Assembly: GCF_003012705.1 (NCBI RefSeq)
Contig: NZ_PXYL01000010.1
Span: 142,496-206,495 of the forward strand
Length of the DNA: 64,000 bases
Reading direction: 5' to 3'
DNA from: Pseudaminobacter soli (ex Li et al. 2025)
Lineage (GTDB): Bacteria; Pseudomonadota; Alphaproteobacteria; Rhizobiales; Rhizobiaceae
The notes under the pieces are model-generated. The model had not been told where the DNA came from and did no database searches. It worked only from the letters and a program-made list of their open reading frames with translations. Shown here one piece after another: positions 26,324 to 36,098 of the stretch. A program made the position numbers and the translations under genes. How positions within the stretch are numbered: the stretch's first letter is position 1; each line of letters opens with the position of its first letter.

Positions 26324-27706
26324 GTGTTGTTTTTGCGCAAAGGCATTCTAGCTGCCGTCTTTTTCTCTGCCACCGCGCTCTCCACGGTGCCGAGCTTCGC
26401 TGAGACCATCACCGGAGCCATGGCGAAGGCCTATCAGTACAATTCGTCATTGAATTCAGGCCGGGCCGGCGTGCGGGTGACCGACGAGGGCGTGGCGATC
26501 GCCAAGTCCGGCTATCGCCCAACCATTCTCGGCGTCGGCAATATCAACTATACCTCGACGCTAAACGCACGGCAGACCAGCGCTAGCTTCGGCGTGCAGA
26601 TCAACCAGACGCTGTTCGACGGTTTCCAGACCAAGAACAACGTCGCGGGCGCCAGGTCGCAGGTCTACGCAGCCGACGAAAATCTGCGCAACACCGAGAT
26701 GAACACCCTGTTCAACGCAGTCAGCGCCTATATGGACGTGATCCGCGACAGGCAGATCGCCATTCTGACCGAGCGCAATCTCGAGTTCCTCGATGAGCAG
26801 GTGCGTGCTTCCCAATCGCGACTGGATGTCGGCGAAGGCACCCGCACCGATGTCGCTCAGGCGGAATCCGCTCGTTCGACGGCCATCTCCCAGCTGGCGG
26901 CCGCACGTTCCCAGGCTGAGATCAGTGAGGCCACCTATTTCCAGGTCGTCGGCGAGAAGGCTGGCAAGCTGAGCCCGGCGGCACCGATCTCGAAGATGCT
27001 GCCGAAGAGCCTGGAACAGTCCTATGGGCTGGCCGCCAACCAGCATCCGGCAATCCTTTCGACGCAGCATTTGGTCGATGCAGCCGGATTCGCGGTGAAG
27101 TCGTCGGAAGGCGCAAAGCTGCCCCAGTTGACGGGATCGGCATCCGCGTCACGCAATTTCTTCGAAAGTAGCGGTATTCAGGCCGATGGGTTGCCGGGTG
27201 TCAGCCGAAACACGTACAACAACGCGAGCGTCGGCGCCACGCTGACCATCCCGATCTATCAGGCTGGTCGTGACGATGCAGTCATACGCCAGAACAAGGA
27301 ATCGCTCGGGCAGGCTCGCATCGAGGTCGACGTCATTCGCGATCAGGTGCATCAGGCCGTAGCCGCCGCATGGGCATCCTACGCTTCCGCAAAGCAGGGC
27401 GTTGTTTCCAACCGCACGGCCGTCTCCGCCGCTCAGCTCGCGTTGAACGGCGTCGTCGAAGAACGCAATGTCGGCCAGCGCACCACGCTCGACGTGCTCA
27501 TCCAGCAGAGCAATGTCATCAGTGCCCAGATCAGCCTCGCCACTTCCGAGGCGCAGCTCGTGGTTGCCAGCTATGGCATCTTGCAGGCGACGGGCCAGCT
27601 CTATGCGGGCCGGCTGGGCCTGAATGTCGCCGAGTACAAGCCGGAAGAGCACTACAACGCCGTCAAGGACAAGTGGTTCGGCTTGCGTACGCCGGATGGC
27701 CGCTGA
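26324..27706 (+). CDS. tolC: TolC family outer-membrane efflux/type I secretion channel
   Basis: This 460-residue trimeric outer-membrane channel protein starts at GTG 26324, with GAGGGA about eight bases upstream. Residues 1-28 are a signal peptide. Two homologous halves with long helices are visible: the first has YMDVIRDRQIAILTERNLEFL and VGEGTRTDVAQAESARS, and the second has the corresponding VGQRTTLDVLIQQSNVISAQ. The paired pattern [VG..T..D....] is the TolC repeat. No inner-membrane partner is adjacent, so it probably serves several exporters. The gene ends at a strong terminator. Confidence 0.9.
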   Translation: MLFLRKGILAAVFFSATALSTVPSFAETITGAMAKAYQYNSSLNSGRAGVRVTDEGVAIAKSGYRPTILGVGNINYTSTLNARQTSASFGVQINQTLFDGFQTKNNVAGARSQVYAADENLRNTEMNTLFNAVSAYMDVIRDRQIAILTERNLEFLDEQVRASQSRLDVGEGTRTDVAQAESARSTAISQLAAARSQAEISEATYFQVVGEKAGKLSPAAPISKMLPKSLEQSYGLAANQHPAILSTQHLVDAAGFAVKSSEGAKLPQLTGSASASRNFFESSGIQADGLPGVSRNTYNNASVGATLTIPIYQAGRDDAVIRQNKESLGQARIEVDVIRDQVHQAVAAAWASYASAKQGVVSNRTAVSAAQLALNGVVEERNVGQRTTLDVLIQQSNVISAQISLATSEAQLVVASYGILQATGQLYAGRLGLNVAEYKPEEHYNAVKDKWFGLRTPDGR

Positions 27707-27738
27707 CATTGCTTAGTCGGCCAATGCCGAATCGGATC

Positions 27739-27769
27739 AAGGAGGCGCCGGCAACGGCGCCTCCTTTTT
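27739..27769 (+). terminator. Rho-independent terminator after tolC
   Basis: A perfect 12-base-pair stem (27739-27750 with 27755-27766) closed by a GCAA tetraloop ends in a run of T (27765-27769). Confidence 0.9.
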
Positions 27770-27928
27770 CATTCACGAAATGGTTTCTAATCTGTTGAAA
27801 TCGCAAGCGCCCCGACTTTGGGGATTCTCGGCGTCCAATCTGCGCGTTACGCTAAAGCATTGATTCGAACCCCTTCGGGCGATGCCGAAGCGGTCGCTGA
27901 TTTGGGGCACAGGGCGGCGGACGTGACT

Positions 27929-28651
27929 ATGGCACAGGCAAACAGCGTGCAGCGCGAACCTTCGATGGAAGAGATCCTGGCTTCCATCCGCAGGATCATC
28001 GAAGACAGCGATGGCATCCGCAAAGGCCCTGAAGACATGACGGGCCGGGTCGATGTCCGCGACGAGCCATTGGACAATGCCGTCATCGAGGTAGACGCCT
28101 TCCGGGCTGAGCTGCGGGCCGCGCGTGCGCCGGAAGTCGAACCCAGCCCGACGCTTGCCGACGTGCAGGCCAGAATCGCCGCCGAGGAGGCAATTGCACC
28201 TCAAAGCCTTTCGGCGGCTTTCGAGCCGGAGATGCCTATCGTGCAGGACGAGCCTGTCGAGGCGCCGGCGCCCGTCGTGGCGGAGTGGAATGTCGCCGCC
28301 GAACCTTTGTCGGAACCGGAAGCGAGCTTCGATACTGAGTTCGAAGCTGCGTTCCAGGAGCTTCCGGTTGAGCAGACGGTGGAAGAAAAGGCCTCACTGC
28401 CCGAATCCATTGCGGTAGCGCCGCGTGAAATCGGAAAGTCGACCATCATTTCCGAGCACACTGGCCGCCAGGTTGCCGCCGCTTTCGGTGAACTGTCCGA
28501 GGCATTTGCCGCCCGCAGCCGTAAGACCTTCGACGAAATGGCTGAGCAGATGCTGCGGCCGATGCTGCAGGACTGGCTGGACAACAATTTGCCGACGCTG
28601 GTCGAACGGCTGGTCCGCGAAGAGATCGAGCGGGTCGCACGCAGCGGCTGA
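27929..28651 (+). CDS. popZ: PopZ family (DUF2497) cell-pole organising protein
   Basis: This 240-residue protein has the PopZ layout. A conserved N-terminal helix EPSMEEILASIRRIIEDS comes at residues 9-26, followed by a long acidic, Pro/Glu-rich disordered linker. The C-terminal oligomerisation region reads FDEMAEQMLRPMLQDWLDNNLPTLVERLVREEIERVAR. PopZ proteins form polar hubs in alphaproteobacteria; in Rhizobiales they mark the growing or new pole. ATG 27929 starts directly before the conserved helix, and upstream in-frame residues are not family-like. It is flanked by terminators on both sides, so it is monocistronic. valS follows. Confidence 0.88.
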   Translation: MAQANSVQREPSMEEILASIRRIIEDSDGIRKGPEDMTGRVDVRDEPLDNAVIEVDAFRAELRAARAPEVEPSPTLADVQARIAAEEAIAPQSLSAAFEPEMPIVQDEPVEAPAPVVAEWNVAAEPLSEPEASFDTEFEAAFQELPVEQTVEEKASLPESIAVAPREIGKSTIISEHTGRQVAAAFGELSEAFAARSRKTFDEMAEQMLRPMLQDWLDNNLPTLVERLVREEIERVARSG

Positions 28652-28687
28652 ATAGCCATCCAGGCAACGCATGTTAGATACGCATAG

Positions 28688-28711
28688 AACCCGGCCTCGC
28701 GCCGGGTTTTT
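28688..28711 (+). terminator. Rho-independent terminator after popZ
   Basis: The stem AACCCGGC/GCCGGGTT with loop CTCGC is followed by five T. Confidence 0.85.
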
Positions 28712-29292
28712 CGTGCGTCGCGGACACAGCCGCACGCGATCGGAAGCGCGGTATGTGAATGAATTTGCCACATCGCCGGTTCTAACCCGTTGAGAATATT
28801 GGCTTTGAAAGAAAATCGCTGCTCTTTCATCCCCCATCTTTTCGCCTCGCAGATAATTGGCGCCATCGGCCTCACCGGGAACACGGGTCATGAACCGGAT
28901 GAGCGTGGAGGGCGACGATGTCCGGGCTGGTGGTGCTACGGTCGCACTGCTGGGTGATGAACCCCCAAGTCCGGGCCCAGGGTGTGGCTGGCCGCGCGAA
29001 TGCGGAGGCGAACAAACCCAGGCAAGAGCATCGAACGGGCGGTCGAAGGGCCGCAGATATTACTTAGATGAGCGTGTCTGGCGACCGCCCGTCTTCCCAG
29101 TTCCCTCATCCTGAGCCTGTCGAAGGAAAGGGAGCGCTCTTTGAAATGGCCAGACGGGAAACCGGGCGTGGCGATGATGACGTGCGCGACTTTGCACCCC
29201 CAGGCAACCAACAGCGGCCGCTGCTGTTGACTCGACAAAAGCGTTCCGATTTACACCGGGTGACCAATTCCGCACGAACGGATCGATTTCCC
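28712..29292. other. Long valS leader/intergenic region, no gene seen
   Basis: This stretch of about 580 bases between the popZ terminator and valS holds no convincing gene. Frames on both strands run through it without ribosome sites. It contains one copy of a short extragenic repeat (29104-29127) and a GC-rich palindrome centred near 29217 (AGCGGCCGCT inside an AACAGC/GCTGTT hairpin). The valS promoter must lie here but was not pinned down. I saw no clear T-box-like element. Confidence 0.5.
29104..29127. repeat. Extragenic repeat copy (CTTCGACAGGCTCAGGATGA type)
   Basis: The minus strand reads CTTCGACAGGCTCAGGATGA followed by GG. I recall this short sequence as recurring between genes in many alphaproteobacterial genomes. 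Only one copy was noticed in this window, so the repeat status rests on outside knowledge. Confidence 0.5.
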
Positions 29293-32076
29293 ATGCTTGA
29301 GAAGACTTACGACGCAAAGACCGTCGAACCCAAGATTGCCCTTACCTGGGAGGAGGCCAATGCCTTTCGGGCCGGCGCGGGCTCGCAGCCGGGCGCTGAG
29401 GCCTTCTCGATCGTAATTCCGCCGCCGAATGTTACCGGCTCGCTCCACATGGGCCATGCGCTCAACAACACGCTGCAGGACATTCTTGTTCGCTTCGAGC
29501 GCATGCGCGGCAAGAACGTGCTCTGGCAGCCCGGCATGGACCATGCTGGCATCGCGACCCAGATGGTGGTCGAGCGCCGGCTCATGGAAAAGCAGATCCA
29601 TCGCCGCGATCTCACCCGCGAGGAATTCGTGGAGAAGGTCTGGGAGTGGAAGGACGAGTCCGGCGGTGCGATCTTCAACCAGCTGAAGCGCCTCGGCGCC
29701 TCCTGCGACTGGTCGCGTGAGCGCTTCACCATGGACGAGGGCCTGTCCAAGGCCGTGCTCGAGGTCTTCGTCACGCTCTACAAGCAAGGCCTGATCTACA
29801 AGGACAAGCGCCTTGTGAACTGGGACCCGAAGCTTCTGACCGCCATTTCGGACCTGGAGGTTGAGCAACTGGAGGTCAACGGCAATCTCTGGCACTTCCG
29901 CTATCCGATCGAGGGCATCGTCTTCGATCCGGAAGATCCCGCGACCTACATCACCGTCGCCACCACCCGGCCGGAGACGATGCTGGGCGACACGGGCGTG
30001 GCCGTCCATCCGGAAGATGAGCGCTACAAGCATCTCATTGGCAAGAACGTCATCCTGCCCATCGTCGGCCGCAGGATTCCCATCGTCCCCGACGAATATT
30101 CCGATCCTGAGAAGGGCACCGGAGCGGTCAAGATCACGCCCGCGCACGACTTCAACGACTTCGAGGTCGGCAAGCGCCACAAGCTGCGCGCGATCAACAT
30201 CATGACCACTGAGGCGACCATAAGCCTCAAGGATAACGAGGACTTCCTTGAAGGCCTTGAAGTCACGCCGGCCCGCCAGGAGCTGTGGAACCAGCTGAAT
30301 GGCATGGACCGCTTCGAGGCGCGCAAGCTGATCGTGAAGATCATGGAAGAGGGCGGCCTCCTTGCTGCGATCGAGCCGCACCGCCACACCGTGCCGCACG
30401 GCGATCGCGGCGGTGTGCCGATCGAGCCGTTCCTGACCGACCAGTGGTACGTCAACGCAGCCGAACTGGCCAAGCCGGCCATCGCTTCGGTGCGCGAGGG
30501 CCGCACCAACTTCGTGCCGAAGAACTGGGAAAAGACCTATTTCGAGTGGATGGAGAACATCCAGCCCTGGACGATTTCGCGCCAGCTCTGGTGGGGGCAC
30601 CAGATCCCGGCATGGTATGGCCCGGACGGCCACATCTTTGTTGAAAAGAGCGAAGAGGAGGCGCTGGACGCCGCCGTCGAATATTATCTGGCGCTTGAGG
30701 GGCCCTGGAAGGCCTGGGTCGAGGACAAGCTCGAGAACTTCAAGCCGGACGAGATTCTGACCCGCGACGAGGACGTGCTCGACACCTGGTTCTCGTCGGC
30801 GCTGTGGCCTTTCTCCACGCTGGGCTGGCCCGACAAGACGCCCGAACTCGAAACCTACTACCAGACCGACGTCCTGGTGACTGGCTTCGACATCATCTTC
30901 TTCTGGGTTGCCCGCATGATGATGATGGGCCTGCATTTCATGCATGAGGAGCCGTTCCACACGGTCTACGTGCATGCGCTGGTCCGCGACAAGAACGGCG
31001 CCAAGATGTCGAAGTCCAAGGGCAACGTCATCGACCCGCTGGAGTTGATCGACGAATACGGTGCCGATGCGCTGCGTTTCACGTTGTCGATCATGGCGGC
31101 ACAGGGCCGCGACGTGAAGCTCGACCCGGCCCGCGTTGCCGGCTATCGCAACTTTGGCACCAAGCTGTGGAATGCGACGCGCTTTGCCGAGATGAACGGC
31201 GTTGCGCGCAATGACGAGTTCTGGCTGCAGGATGCCAAGCTCACCGTCAATCGCTGGATCCTCACCGAGCTTGCGCGCGCCACGCGCGAGATCACCGACG
31301 GCATCACCTCCTACCGCTTCAACGAGGCGTCGGGTGCGGCCTACAAGTTCGTCTGGAACCTGTTCTGCGACTGGTATCTCGAGCTTCTGAAGCCGGTCTT
31401 CATGGGCGAGGACGAAGAGGCCAAGGTCGAGAGCCGCGCGGTCGCGGCTTTCGTGCTCGACGAGATCTACAAGCTCCTCCATCCCTTCATGCCCTTCATG
31501 ACCGAGGAGCTTTGGGCGCATACGGCCGGCGAAGGGCAGGAGCGCACGTCGCTTCTGTGCCTTGCCACGTGGCCGGAGCCGTCATTCGACGATCCGGAGG
31601 CGGCTGCCGAGATCAATTGGCTGGTCGACCTCGTGTCCGGCATCCGTTCGGTTCGTTCGGAAATGAACGTGCCGCCGTCCGCCATGGCGCCGCTGGTCGT
31701 GGTTGGTGCCAACGAACTGACAAAGGCAAGGCTTGAGCGCCACGATTCGGCGATCAAACGGCTGTCTCGTGTCGAGGAAATCAGCCTTGCGAACGCGGCG
31801 CCGAAGGGCTCCGCGCAGATCGTGATCGGCGAGGCGACTGCCTGCCTGCCGCTCGGCAGCCTCATCGACCTGACGGCCGAAGCTGCGCGTCTGCAGAAGG
31901 AACTGGCCAAGGTGACCGAGGAGGTCGCGCGCATCCATAAGAAGCTCTCGAACGAGAAGTTCGTTGCCAATGCCGCGCCCGAAGTCGTGGCCGGCGAGCG
32001 CGAAAAACTGGTCGAGTTCCAGGAGACGCAGGAGAAGCTGAACCACGCGCTCGCGCGGGTTCGCGAGGCTGGGTGA
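29293..32076 (+). CDS. valS: Valyl-tRNA synthetase
   Basis: This 927-residue class I synthetase charges tRNA-Val in the cytoplasm. The HIGH motif is HMGH at residues 52-55, preceded by the ValS-typical PPPNVTGSL. The CP1 editing domain contains [15 protein letters not shown] and the KMSKS motif is at about residue 571 (KMSKSKGN). The C-terminal coiled-coil arm ([22 protein letters not shown]) is specific to ValS. The start is ATG 29293 (MLEKTYDAK); the 75 in-frame codons upstream include the extragenic repeat and are not coding. Confidence 0.97.
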   Translation: MLEKTYDAKTVEPKIALTWEEANAFRAGAGSQPGAEAFSIVIPPPNVTGSLHMGHALNNTLQDILVRFERMRGKNVLWQPGMDHAGIATQMVVERRLMEKQIHRRDLTREEFVEKVWEWKDESGGAIFNQLKRLGASCDWSRERFTMDEGLSKAVLEVFVTLYKQGLIYKDKRLVNWDPKLLTAISDLEVEQLEVNGNLWHFRYPIEGIVFDPEDPATYITVATTRPETMLGDTGVAVHPEDERYKHLIGKNVILPIVGRRIPIVPDEYSDPEKGTGAVKITPAHDFNDFEVGKRHKLRAINIMTTEATISLKDNEDFLEGLEVTPARQELWNQLNGMDRFEARKLIVKIMEEGGLLAAIEPHRHTVPHGDRGGVPIEPFLTDQWYVNAAELAKPAIASVREGRTNFVPKNWEKTYFEWMENIQPWTISRQLWWGHQIPAWYGPDGHIFVEKSEEEALDAAVEYYLALEGPWKAWVEDKLENFKPDEILTRDEDVLDTWFSSALWPFSTLGWPDKTPELETYYQTDVLVTGFDIIFFWVARMMMMGLHFMHEEPFHTVYVHALVRDKNGAKMSKSKGNVIDPLELIDEYGADALRFTLSIMAAQGRDVKLDPARVAGYRNFGTKLWNATRFAEMNGVARNDEFWLQDAKLTVNRWILTELARATREITDGITSYRFNEASGAAYKFVWNLFCDWYLELLKPVFMGEDEEAKVESRAVAAFVLDEIYKLLHPFMPFMTEELWAHTAGEGQERTSLLCLATWPEPSFDDPEAAAEINWLVDLVSGIRSVRSEMNVPPSAMAPLVVVGANELTKARLERHDSAIKRLSRVEEISLANAAPKGSAQIVIGEATACLPLGSLIDLTAEAARLQKELAKVTEEVARIHKKLSNEKFVANAAPEVVAGEREKLVEFQETQEKLNHALARVREAG

Positions 32077-32204
32077 GACGCTCGGCGACGCCTGATTCCA
32101 GATGCCGCCGAGGGCGGCATCTGCCTCTGAAATGGGCGTGACCTTACGTCAGGCCAGTCGTTCAGAGGCAAATTCCGCCGTATTGTTGCCATAATGTAAC
32201 AAGG

Positions 32205-32245
32205 GGCCCGAAGCCCGGCTAAAATGCCGGATTTCGGGCCTTTTT
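32205..32245 (+). terminator. Rho-independent terminator downstream of valS
   Basis: A nested hairpin with outer stem GGCCCGAA/TTCGGGCC (32205-32212, 32233-32240) and inner stem CCGGC/GCCGG is followed by five T. Confidence 0.8.
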
Positions 32246-32393
32246 CGTCTCGGGTCGCGAAAAAATCCGGCCATTTTTGTTCAAATTCGGGCGAATTTGG
32301 GTGTTTTGACCGGGGCTGGAAAACGGCTCTGCGCCCGTCGGGCCGGGCCCGAGTTGCCTTATCCCAAAAAGGTAGTTGCACCCACCGAAAGAA

Positions 32394-32413
32394 GTAGTTC
32401 TAGCTTCAACTAC
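32394..32413. promoter_or_regulatory. Inverted repeat upstream of the FadL gene, possible operator
   Basis: GTAGTT (32394-32399) and AACTAC (32408-32413) are separated by 8 bases, and another GTAGTT occurs at 32372-32377. They lie 28 to 70 bases before ATG 32441, within an AT-richer stretch that should contain the promoter. The binding protein is unknown. Confidence 0.35.
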
Positions 32414-32440
32414 GTACTTTGTATGGGGGAGGGAAACTTC

Positions 32441-33745
32441 ATGAATGCAGCGCTTTTGAGGACGGTCTTCGGTGCCGGCTGCCTATCGCTCGCAATCGTC
32501 GGCTCGGCCAGCGCTGGCGGCTTTGCACGTGGCACGGCGGACACAGACATTCTTTTCGAGGATGGCAATTTCGCCATGCGCGCGGGCGTCACCTATGTGA
32601 GCCCGAGGCGGAAGTACAGCTCATTCGACGCGGCGCCGGGGCTTGTGGGGACGAGCTATACCGACGACTACGTCATCCCGTCGGCAGCGGTCAAAATCAA
32701 CCTTACCAACGATTTCCGCTGCGCCGGTACGCTGGTGGACAACAATGGCGGCTCCGCCTCCTATGCCGTCCCGAAGCCGAGTGGCAAGCTGGCAGAAGAT
32801 TTTGACACGAATGAAAAGGCGCTGACCTGCGGTATGAGGTTCCAGGCAGGGCCGGGATACATGTGGGTGCTCGGCGGCGGGTTCGTGGAGGATTTCAACT
32901 ATAGCCGCGTCAATGAGTACGCTATTGGCCCCATCACACTTCCTCATGCAAATCTTCAGCTGCAAGGGCAGCAGTATGGCTATCGCCTGGGGTTGGCCTA
33001 CGAGATTCCTGAAATCGCCCTGCGCGGTCAGGTTCTGTATCGGTCGGGAACGAGCTACGGTGCTGGCGGCCGGTTGACGATACCAACGGCGGCCGTGGAT
33101 GGCGCCGAGGCCAAGTATTACGAGGCGCTGTATCTAAAGGCTGTTGCGGAGAACAACGGTGCGAATCAAGCCCTCTACGGTGGGCTCGCAATGCAAAAGA
33201 AACAGGATGCTATCGCTGCCGCTGCCGCAGGCACCATGACCGACTTTGATGCGACCGGAACGGGCAATCTTCCGCAAACTGTCGAGGTCAAGCTGCAAAG
33301 CGGTATTGCACCTGGTTGGCTCGCATTCGGTTCTGTGAAATGGGCAGATTGGAGTGTCCAGAAAGAGCTTCTGGTCGAGACGGCAAATCCTCTGATCGGT
33401 AGCGCCGATATATACAATTGGAAGGACGGCTGGACTGTCACTGGCGGTATTGGCCACGCCTTCAATGAAAACGTTTCGGGCGCGCTCAGCTTGACATGGG
33501 ATCGCGGCGTCGCGACCGGTTGGGATCTTTCGAGCGATACTTATACGCTCGCGGCGGGCGGTGTGTTGAAGGATAAGTTCGGTGGCGAACTGCGCGCCGG
33601 CGTAGGTGTTTCCTATCTGACCAGTGCTAGGGAAACTCAATATCTTAATGCGGACGTCCCTGGTAACCCGCACAGCGGATTCAACAGTGCCGTCGACGCC
33701 GGCTGGGCCTTCGCGGTCAACCTTGGTTACAAGGTCGCCTGGTAA
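32441..33745 (+). CDS. FadL/OmpP1/TodX family outer-membrane transport protein
   Basis: This 434-residue outer-membrane beta-barrel has a signal peptide ending in ASA (about residues 1-25). The mature N-terminus GGFARGTADTDILFEDGNFAMRAG matches the FadL plug start (family: G...G.A...A). Alternating strand patterns end in the aromatic terminal residue W (LGYKVAW), as expected for barrel insertion by BAM. FadL proteins admit long-chain fatty acids and other hydrophobic compounds, and in Sinorhizobium a FadL also takes up long-chain AHLs. ATG 32441 follows GGGAGGG. A terminator follows the stop. Confidence 0.85.
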   Translation: MNAALLRTVFGAGCLSLAIVGSASAGGFARGTADTDILFEDGNFAMRAGVTYVSPRRKYSSFDAAPGLVGTSYTDDYVIPSAAVKINLTNDFRCAGTLVDNNGGSASYAVPKPSGKLAEDFDTNEKALTCGMRFQAGPGYMWVLGGGFVEDFNYSRVNEYAIGPITLPHANLQLQGQQYGYRLGLAYEIPEIALRGQVLYRSGTSYGAGGRLTIPTAAVDGAEAKYYEALYLKAVAENNGANQALYGGLAMQKKQDAIAAAAAGTMTDFDATGTGNLPQTVEVKLQSGIAPGWLAFGSVKWADWSVQKELLVETANPLIGSADIYNWKDGWTVTGGIGHAFNENVSGALSLTWDRGVATGWDLSSDTYTLAAGGVLKDKFGGELRAGVGVSYLTSARETQYLNADVPGNPHSGFNSAVDAGWAFAVNLGYKVAW

Positions 33746-33766
33746 CCGATTTGAAATGCTGATTGC

Positions 33767-33793
33767 AAAAGCCGGGCGCTGCCCGGCTTTTTT
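33767..33793 (+). terminator. Rho-independent terminator after the FadL gene
   Basis: The stem AAAAGCCGGGC/GCCCGGCTTTT with loop GCT is followed by further T residues. The A and T runs make it usable from both directions. Confidence 0.9.
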
Positions 33794-34296
33794 GCGCGTG
33801 GCGCAGCCGGTTTGTTAACGCGCGGGGCGCAGCATGGCCCCACGTCTTCCCGAGCGCGGATGTCTGCCTGTCGAAGATCGCCTGCAAGTTTGTGGTGTTT
33901 CGGCAACAGTCCCTGCGGAAGGAATGCGCTACAACGAATACGGGTAAATTCGCCGCGTTCCCGCCATAAACCCGGAGCACCCCCAAAGGGTCTTCGGACA
34001 GACCTAAAGACCGAGACGAGAGCAACGGCTTTTCGCCAACAGGAAAGAGATGGACGCCAAGGTGACAAGGAAAGCGAAACGTCGCGACGGAGCCGCAAGA
34101 GCGGCAACGCTGCTGCTTCGCCTCCGCCTCTATGCCATCCCCCATTTGGCTGAGGAACTCTTCGCCGGGTCAGGGCGTTGGAGGGCTCGGCGAACTGGTC
34201 GGCGCTTCGGCGCGGCCTGGAAACATGCACTAACCGCCGGGTCCGCTCGGCATTGGGCCGTCGCGCATTTTGGCGGCACGAAAGAAATACACTGCT
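33794..34296. other. Long region upstream of exoR, no gene seen
   Basis: About 500 bases hold no convincing gene. A minus-strand frame reads from 34145 down to 33717 but runs through the FadL terminator and has neither a ribosome site nor family likeness. The length suggests a regulated promoter region for exoR. I could not identify -35/-10 boxes or a ChvI site by eye. Confidence 0.45.
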
Positions 34297-35118
34297 ATGC
34301 AGATATTTGACGTCGTGAGAACAACCCTGCTGTCGGCCGTCGTTGCCGCAGCCACCTTCGGCAGCGCCGGAGGGGCGATGGCGTTCGACGACAAGGTTTT
34401 CGACGACAATGGCGCAGTGAAGCCCAAGTCCAGCCCATGGGCCGTGTTCCAGTTCGGCTTCTCGGCCTACAAGAACGGCCACAAGGACCAGGCCGTGGAG
34501 GCCTATCGTTACGCCGCGGAGAACGGCCAGCTTGGCGCCACGTGGAAGCTTGCGCGCATGTATGCGGAAGGCGATGGCGTCGACCGCAACGATTTCGAGG
34601 CCTTCAAGTTCTATAGCGAGATCGTCGAGCAGGACGTTGAGCCCGGCAGCCCGGAAGAGAGCTACATCTCCGACGCGCTCTTCGCGCTCGGCAACTATCT
34701 GAAGAAGGGCATACCCGACAGCCCGATCAAGGCGAACAAGGTCGCCGCGCAGGAATATTACATGCGTGCCGCCGCCAACTACCGCAACCCGGATGCCCAG
34801 TTTGAAATGGGCAAGATGTTCCTCAAGGGGGACGGCGGCGTGAAGGCGAGTGTTCGCCAGGCTGGCCGCTGGTTCCAGCTTGCGGCCGAGAAGGGCCACG
34901 CCGGTGCGCAGGCCACGCTTGGCAATCTCCTGTTCCAGTCGGGCAAGGTCGTGCGCGGCTTGGCCATGATGACGGCCGCGCTTGAGCGCGCCGCCCCTGA
35001 CGACCAGCCCTGGATTCGCAGCATGCAGGAAGAGGCCTTTGCGCTCGCCGGCGAAGCCGATCGCCGCACTGCCATCGCGCTTGCCGAAGATATCCTGACC
35101 AAGGGCGCCGCCCAGTAA
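34297..35118 (+). CDS. exoR: ExoR-like periplasmic Sel1-repeat regulator of exopolysaccharide synthesis
   Basis: This 273-residue protein has a signal peptide (about residues 1-29, ending in AMA) and several Sel1-type helical repeats. ExoR-like stretches are YKNGHKDQAVEAYRYAAENG, ARMYAEGDGVDRNDFEAFK, EPGSPEESYISDAL and GKVVRGLAMMTAALE. In Sinorhizobium and Agrobacterium, ExoR sits in the periplasm, binds the sensor ExoS/ChvG and holds the ExoS-ChvI system off; proteolysis of ExoR in acid releases it, changing succinoglycan, motility and type VI secretion. The other genes of that system are not in the window. ATG 34297 is chosen because it starts the signal peptide. Confidence 0.85.
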   Translation: MQIFDVVRTTLLSAVVAAATFGSAGGAMAFDDKVFDDNGAVKPKSSPWAVFQFGFSAYKNGHKDQAVEAYRYAAENGQLGATWKLARMYAEGDGVDRNDFEAFKFYSEIVEQDVEPGSPEESYISDALFALGNYLKKGIPDSPIKANKVAAQEYYMRAAANYRNPDAQFEMGKMFLKGDGGVKASVRQAGRWFQLAAEKGHAGAQATLGNLLFQSGKVVRGLAMMTAALERAAPDDQPWIRSMQEEAFALAGEADRRTAIALAEDILTKGAAQ

Positions 35119-35199
35119 GTAGGTAGCGGATCACAGCTGACGTGGCCACGCAGCAGGCCACGCGACCAAAATAATCCTACAAAACAGACTTTTAGCGCC

Positions 35200-35217
35200 G
35201 AATCCGGATTCTTTTTT
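35200..35217 (+). terminator. Possible terminator after exoR
   Basis: The palindrome GAATCCGGATTC is followed directly by six T. The stem is short (four pairs if a CCGG loop forms), so termination may be weak. Confidence 0.35.
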
Positions 35218-35229
35218 GTAAGAACCGCG

Positions 35230-36027
35230 TCAAGCCTGGATCGGCTCGAGCACCAGCTCTGCGACAACCGGGACGTGATCCGAGGGTTTTTCCCAAGCTC
35301 TTACGTGCTTTTCAATCGATGCCGATGAGAACCGGTTGGTAGCTTCCGGTGACATCAGCAGGAAATCGATTCGGATGCCGTTGTTCTTCTGCCAGGCGCC
35401 GGCCTGGTAGTCCCAGAAGGTATAGATGTCCGGCGCGTCGGTGACGGCGCGGATAGCATCGGTGAAGCCGAGGTTCAGCAGGCGGCGGAAGCCACGCCGG
35501 CTTTCGGGCTGGAACAGCGCATCGCCGAGCCACGCATCGGGATTCCGCGCGTCGATCGGTTCGGGGATGACGTTGTAGTCGCCTGCGAGGATCAGCGGTT
35601 CCTCCAGAACGAGGCGCTCCTTCGCCCACTTTTCCAGCCGCGCCATCCACGACAGCTTGTAGGGGAATTTTTCGGTGTCGATCGGGTTGCCGTTGGGCAG
35701 GTAGAGCGAGACCACCCGCAATACGCCCTTGTCGGTCGAGAACACGCCCTCGATGAAGCGCGCCTGCTCGTCGCCGTCATCCCCGGGCAGGCCGCGATGG
35801 ACCTCGTCGAATCGGATCTTAGACAGGATGGCGACGCCGTTGAAGCCTTTCTGGCCGTGCGTTTCCACATGGTAGCCGAGGGCCTCGATCTCGGCGCGCG
35901 GAAACTGGTCGTCGACCGACTTGATCTCCTGCAGGCAGACGATGTCGGGCGTGCTGTCCTTCAGCCAGACCAGCAGGTTGCCGAGGCGTGCCTTGACGCC
36001 ATTGATGTTCCAGGTGACGATTTTCAT
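35230..36027 (-). CDS. xth: Exodeoxyribonuclease III (AP endonuclease)
   Basis: This 265-residue Mg-dependent enzyme of the EEP nuclease fold cleaves DNA at abasic sites and degrades 3' ends in base-excision repair. Conserved pieces are MKIVTWNINGVKAR at the N-terminus, CLQEIKSVD with the catalytic Glu and LILAGDYNVIPEP with the Asp/Asn pair. IRIDFLLMS and the C-terminal SDHVPVVAEL with the catalytic His complete the set. It is convergent with exoR and divergent from the purine permease. Confidence 0.95.
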   Translation of the reverse strand: MKIVTWNINGVKARLGNLLVWLKDSTPDIVCLQEIKSVDDQFPRAEIEALGYHVETHGQKGFNGVAILSKIRFDEVHRGLPGDDGDEQARFIEGVFSTDKGVLRVVSLYLPNGNPIDTEKFPYKLSWMARLEKWAKERLVLEEPLILAGDYNVIPEPIDARNPDAWLGDALFQPESRRGFRRLLNLGFTDAIRAVTDAPDIYTFWDYQAGAWQKNNGIRIDFLLMSPEATNRFSSASIEKHVRAWEKPSDHVPVVAELVLEPIQA

Positions 36028-36098
36028 GAAAACCGAGCGACTATTTCAAAGAATTGCTTGATAGTGGAATCCGGTAGGCGAGTCGATCCTGCAATATC

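Larger units (their letters stand above)
32077..32440. other. Intergenic region between valS and the FadL gene
   Basis: This 364-base region contains a hairpin just after valS (32100-32122, GATGCCGCC/GGCGGCATC without a T run), a strong terminator at 32205-32245, and an inverted repeat (GTAGTT...AACTAC) just before the FadL gene. No gene is seen. Confidence 0.6.

Noticed and set aside
29068..29292. In-frame 75-codon extension of valS
   Set aside because: It translates the extragenic repeat and lies before the conserved ValS N-terminus.
29251..31521. Minus-strand open frame of about 750 codons opposite valS
   Set aside because: It is the antisense shadow of a highly GC-biased gene; no ribosome site, no family likeness, and valS is unmistakable on the other strand.
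32100..32122. Hairpin directly after valS considered as a terminator
   Set aside because: It has a strong stem but no T run; the better terminator is at 32205-32245.
33717..34145. Minus-strand frame of 142 codons upstream of exoR
   Set aside because: It crosses the FadL terminator, has no ribosome site and a Cys/Arg/Ser-rich composition typical of non-coding DNA.
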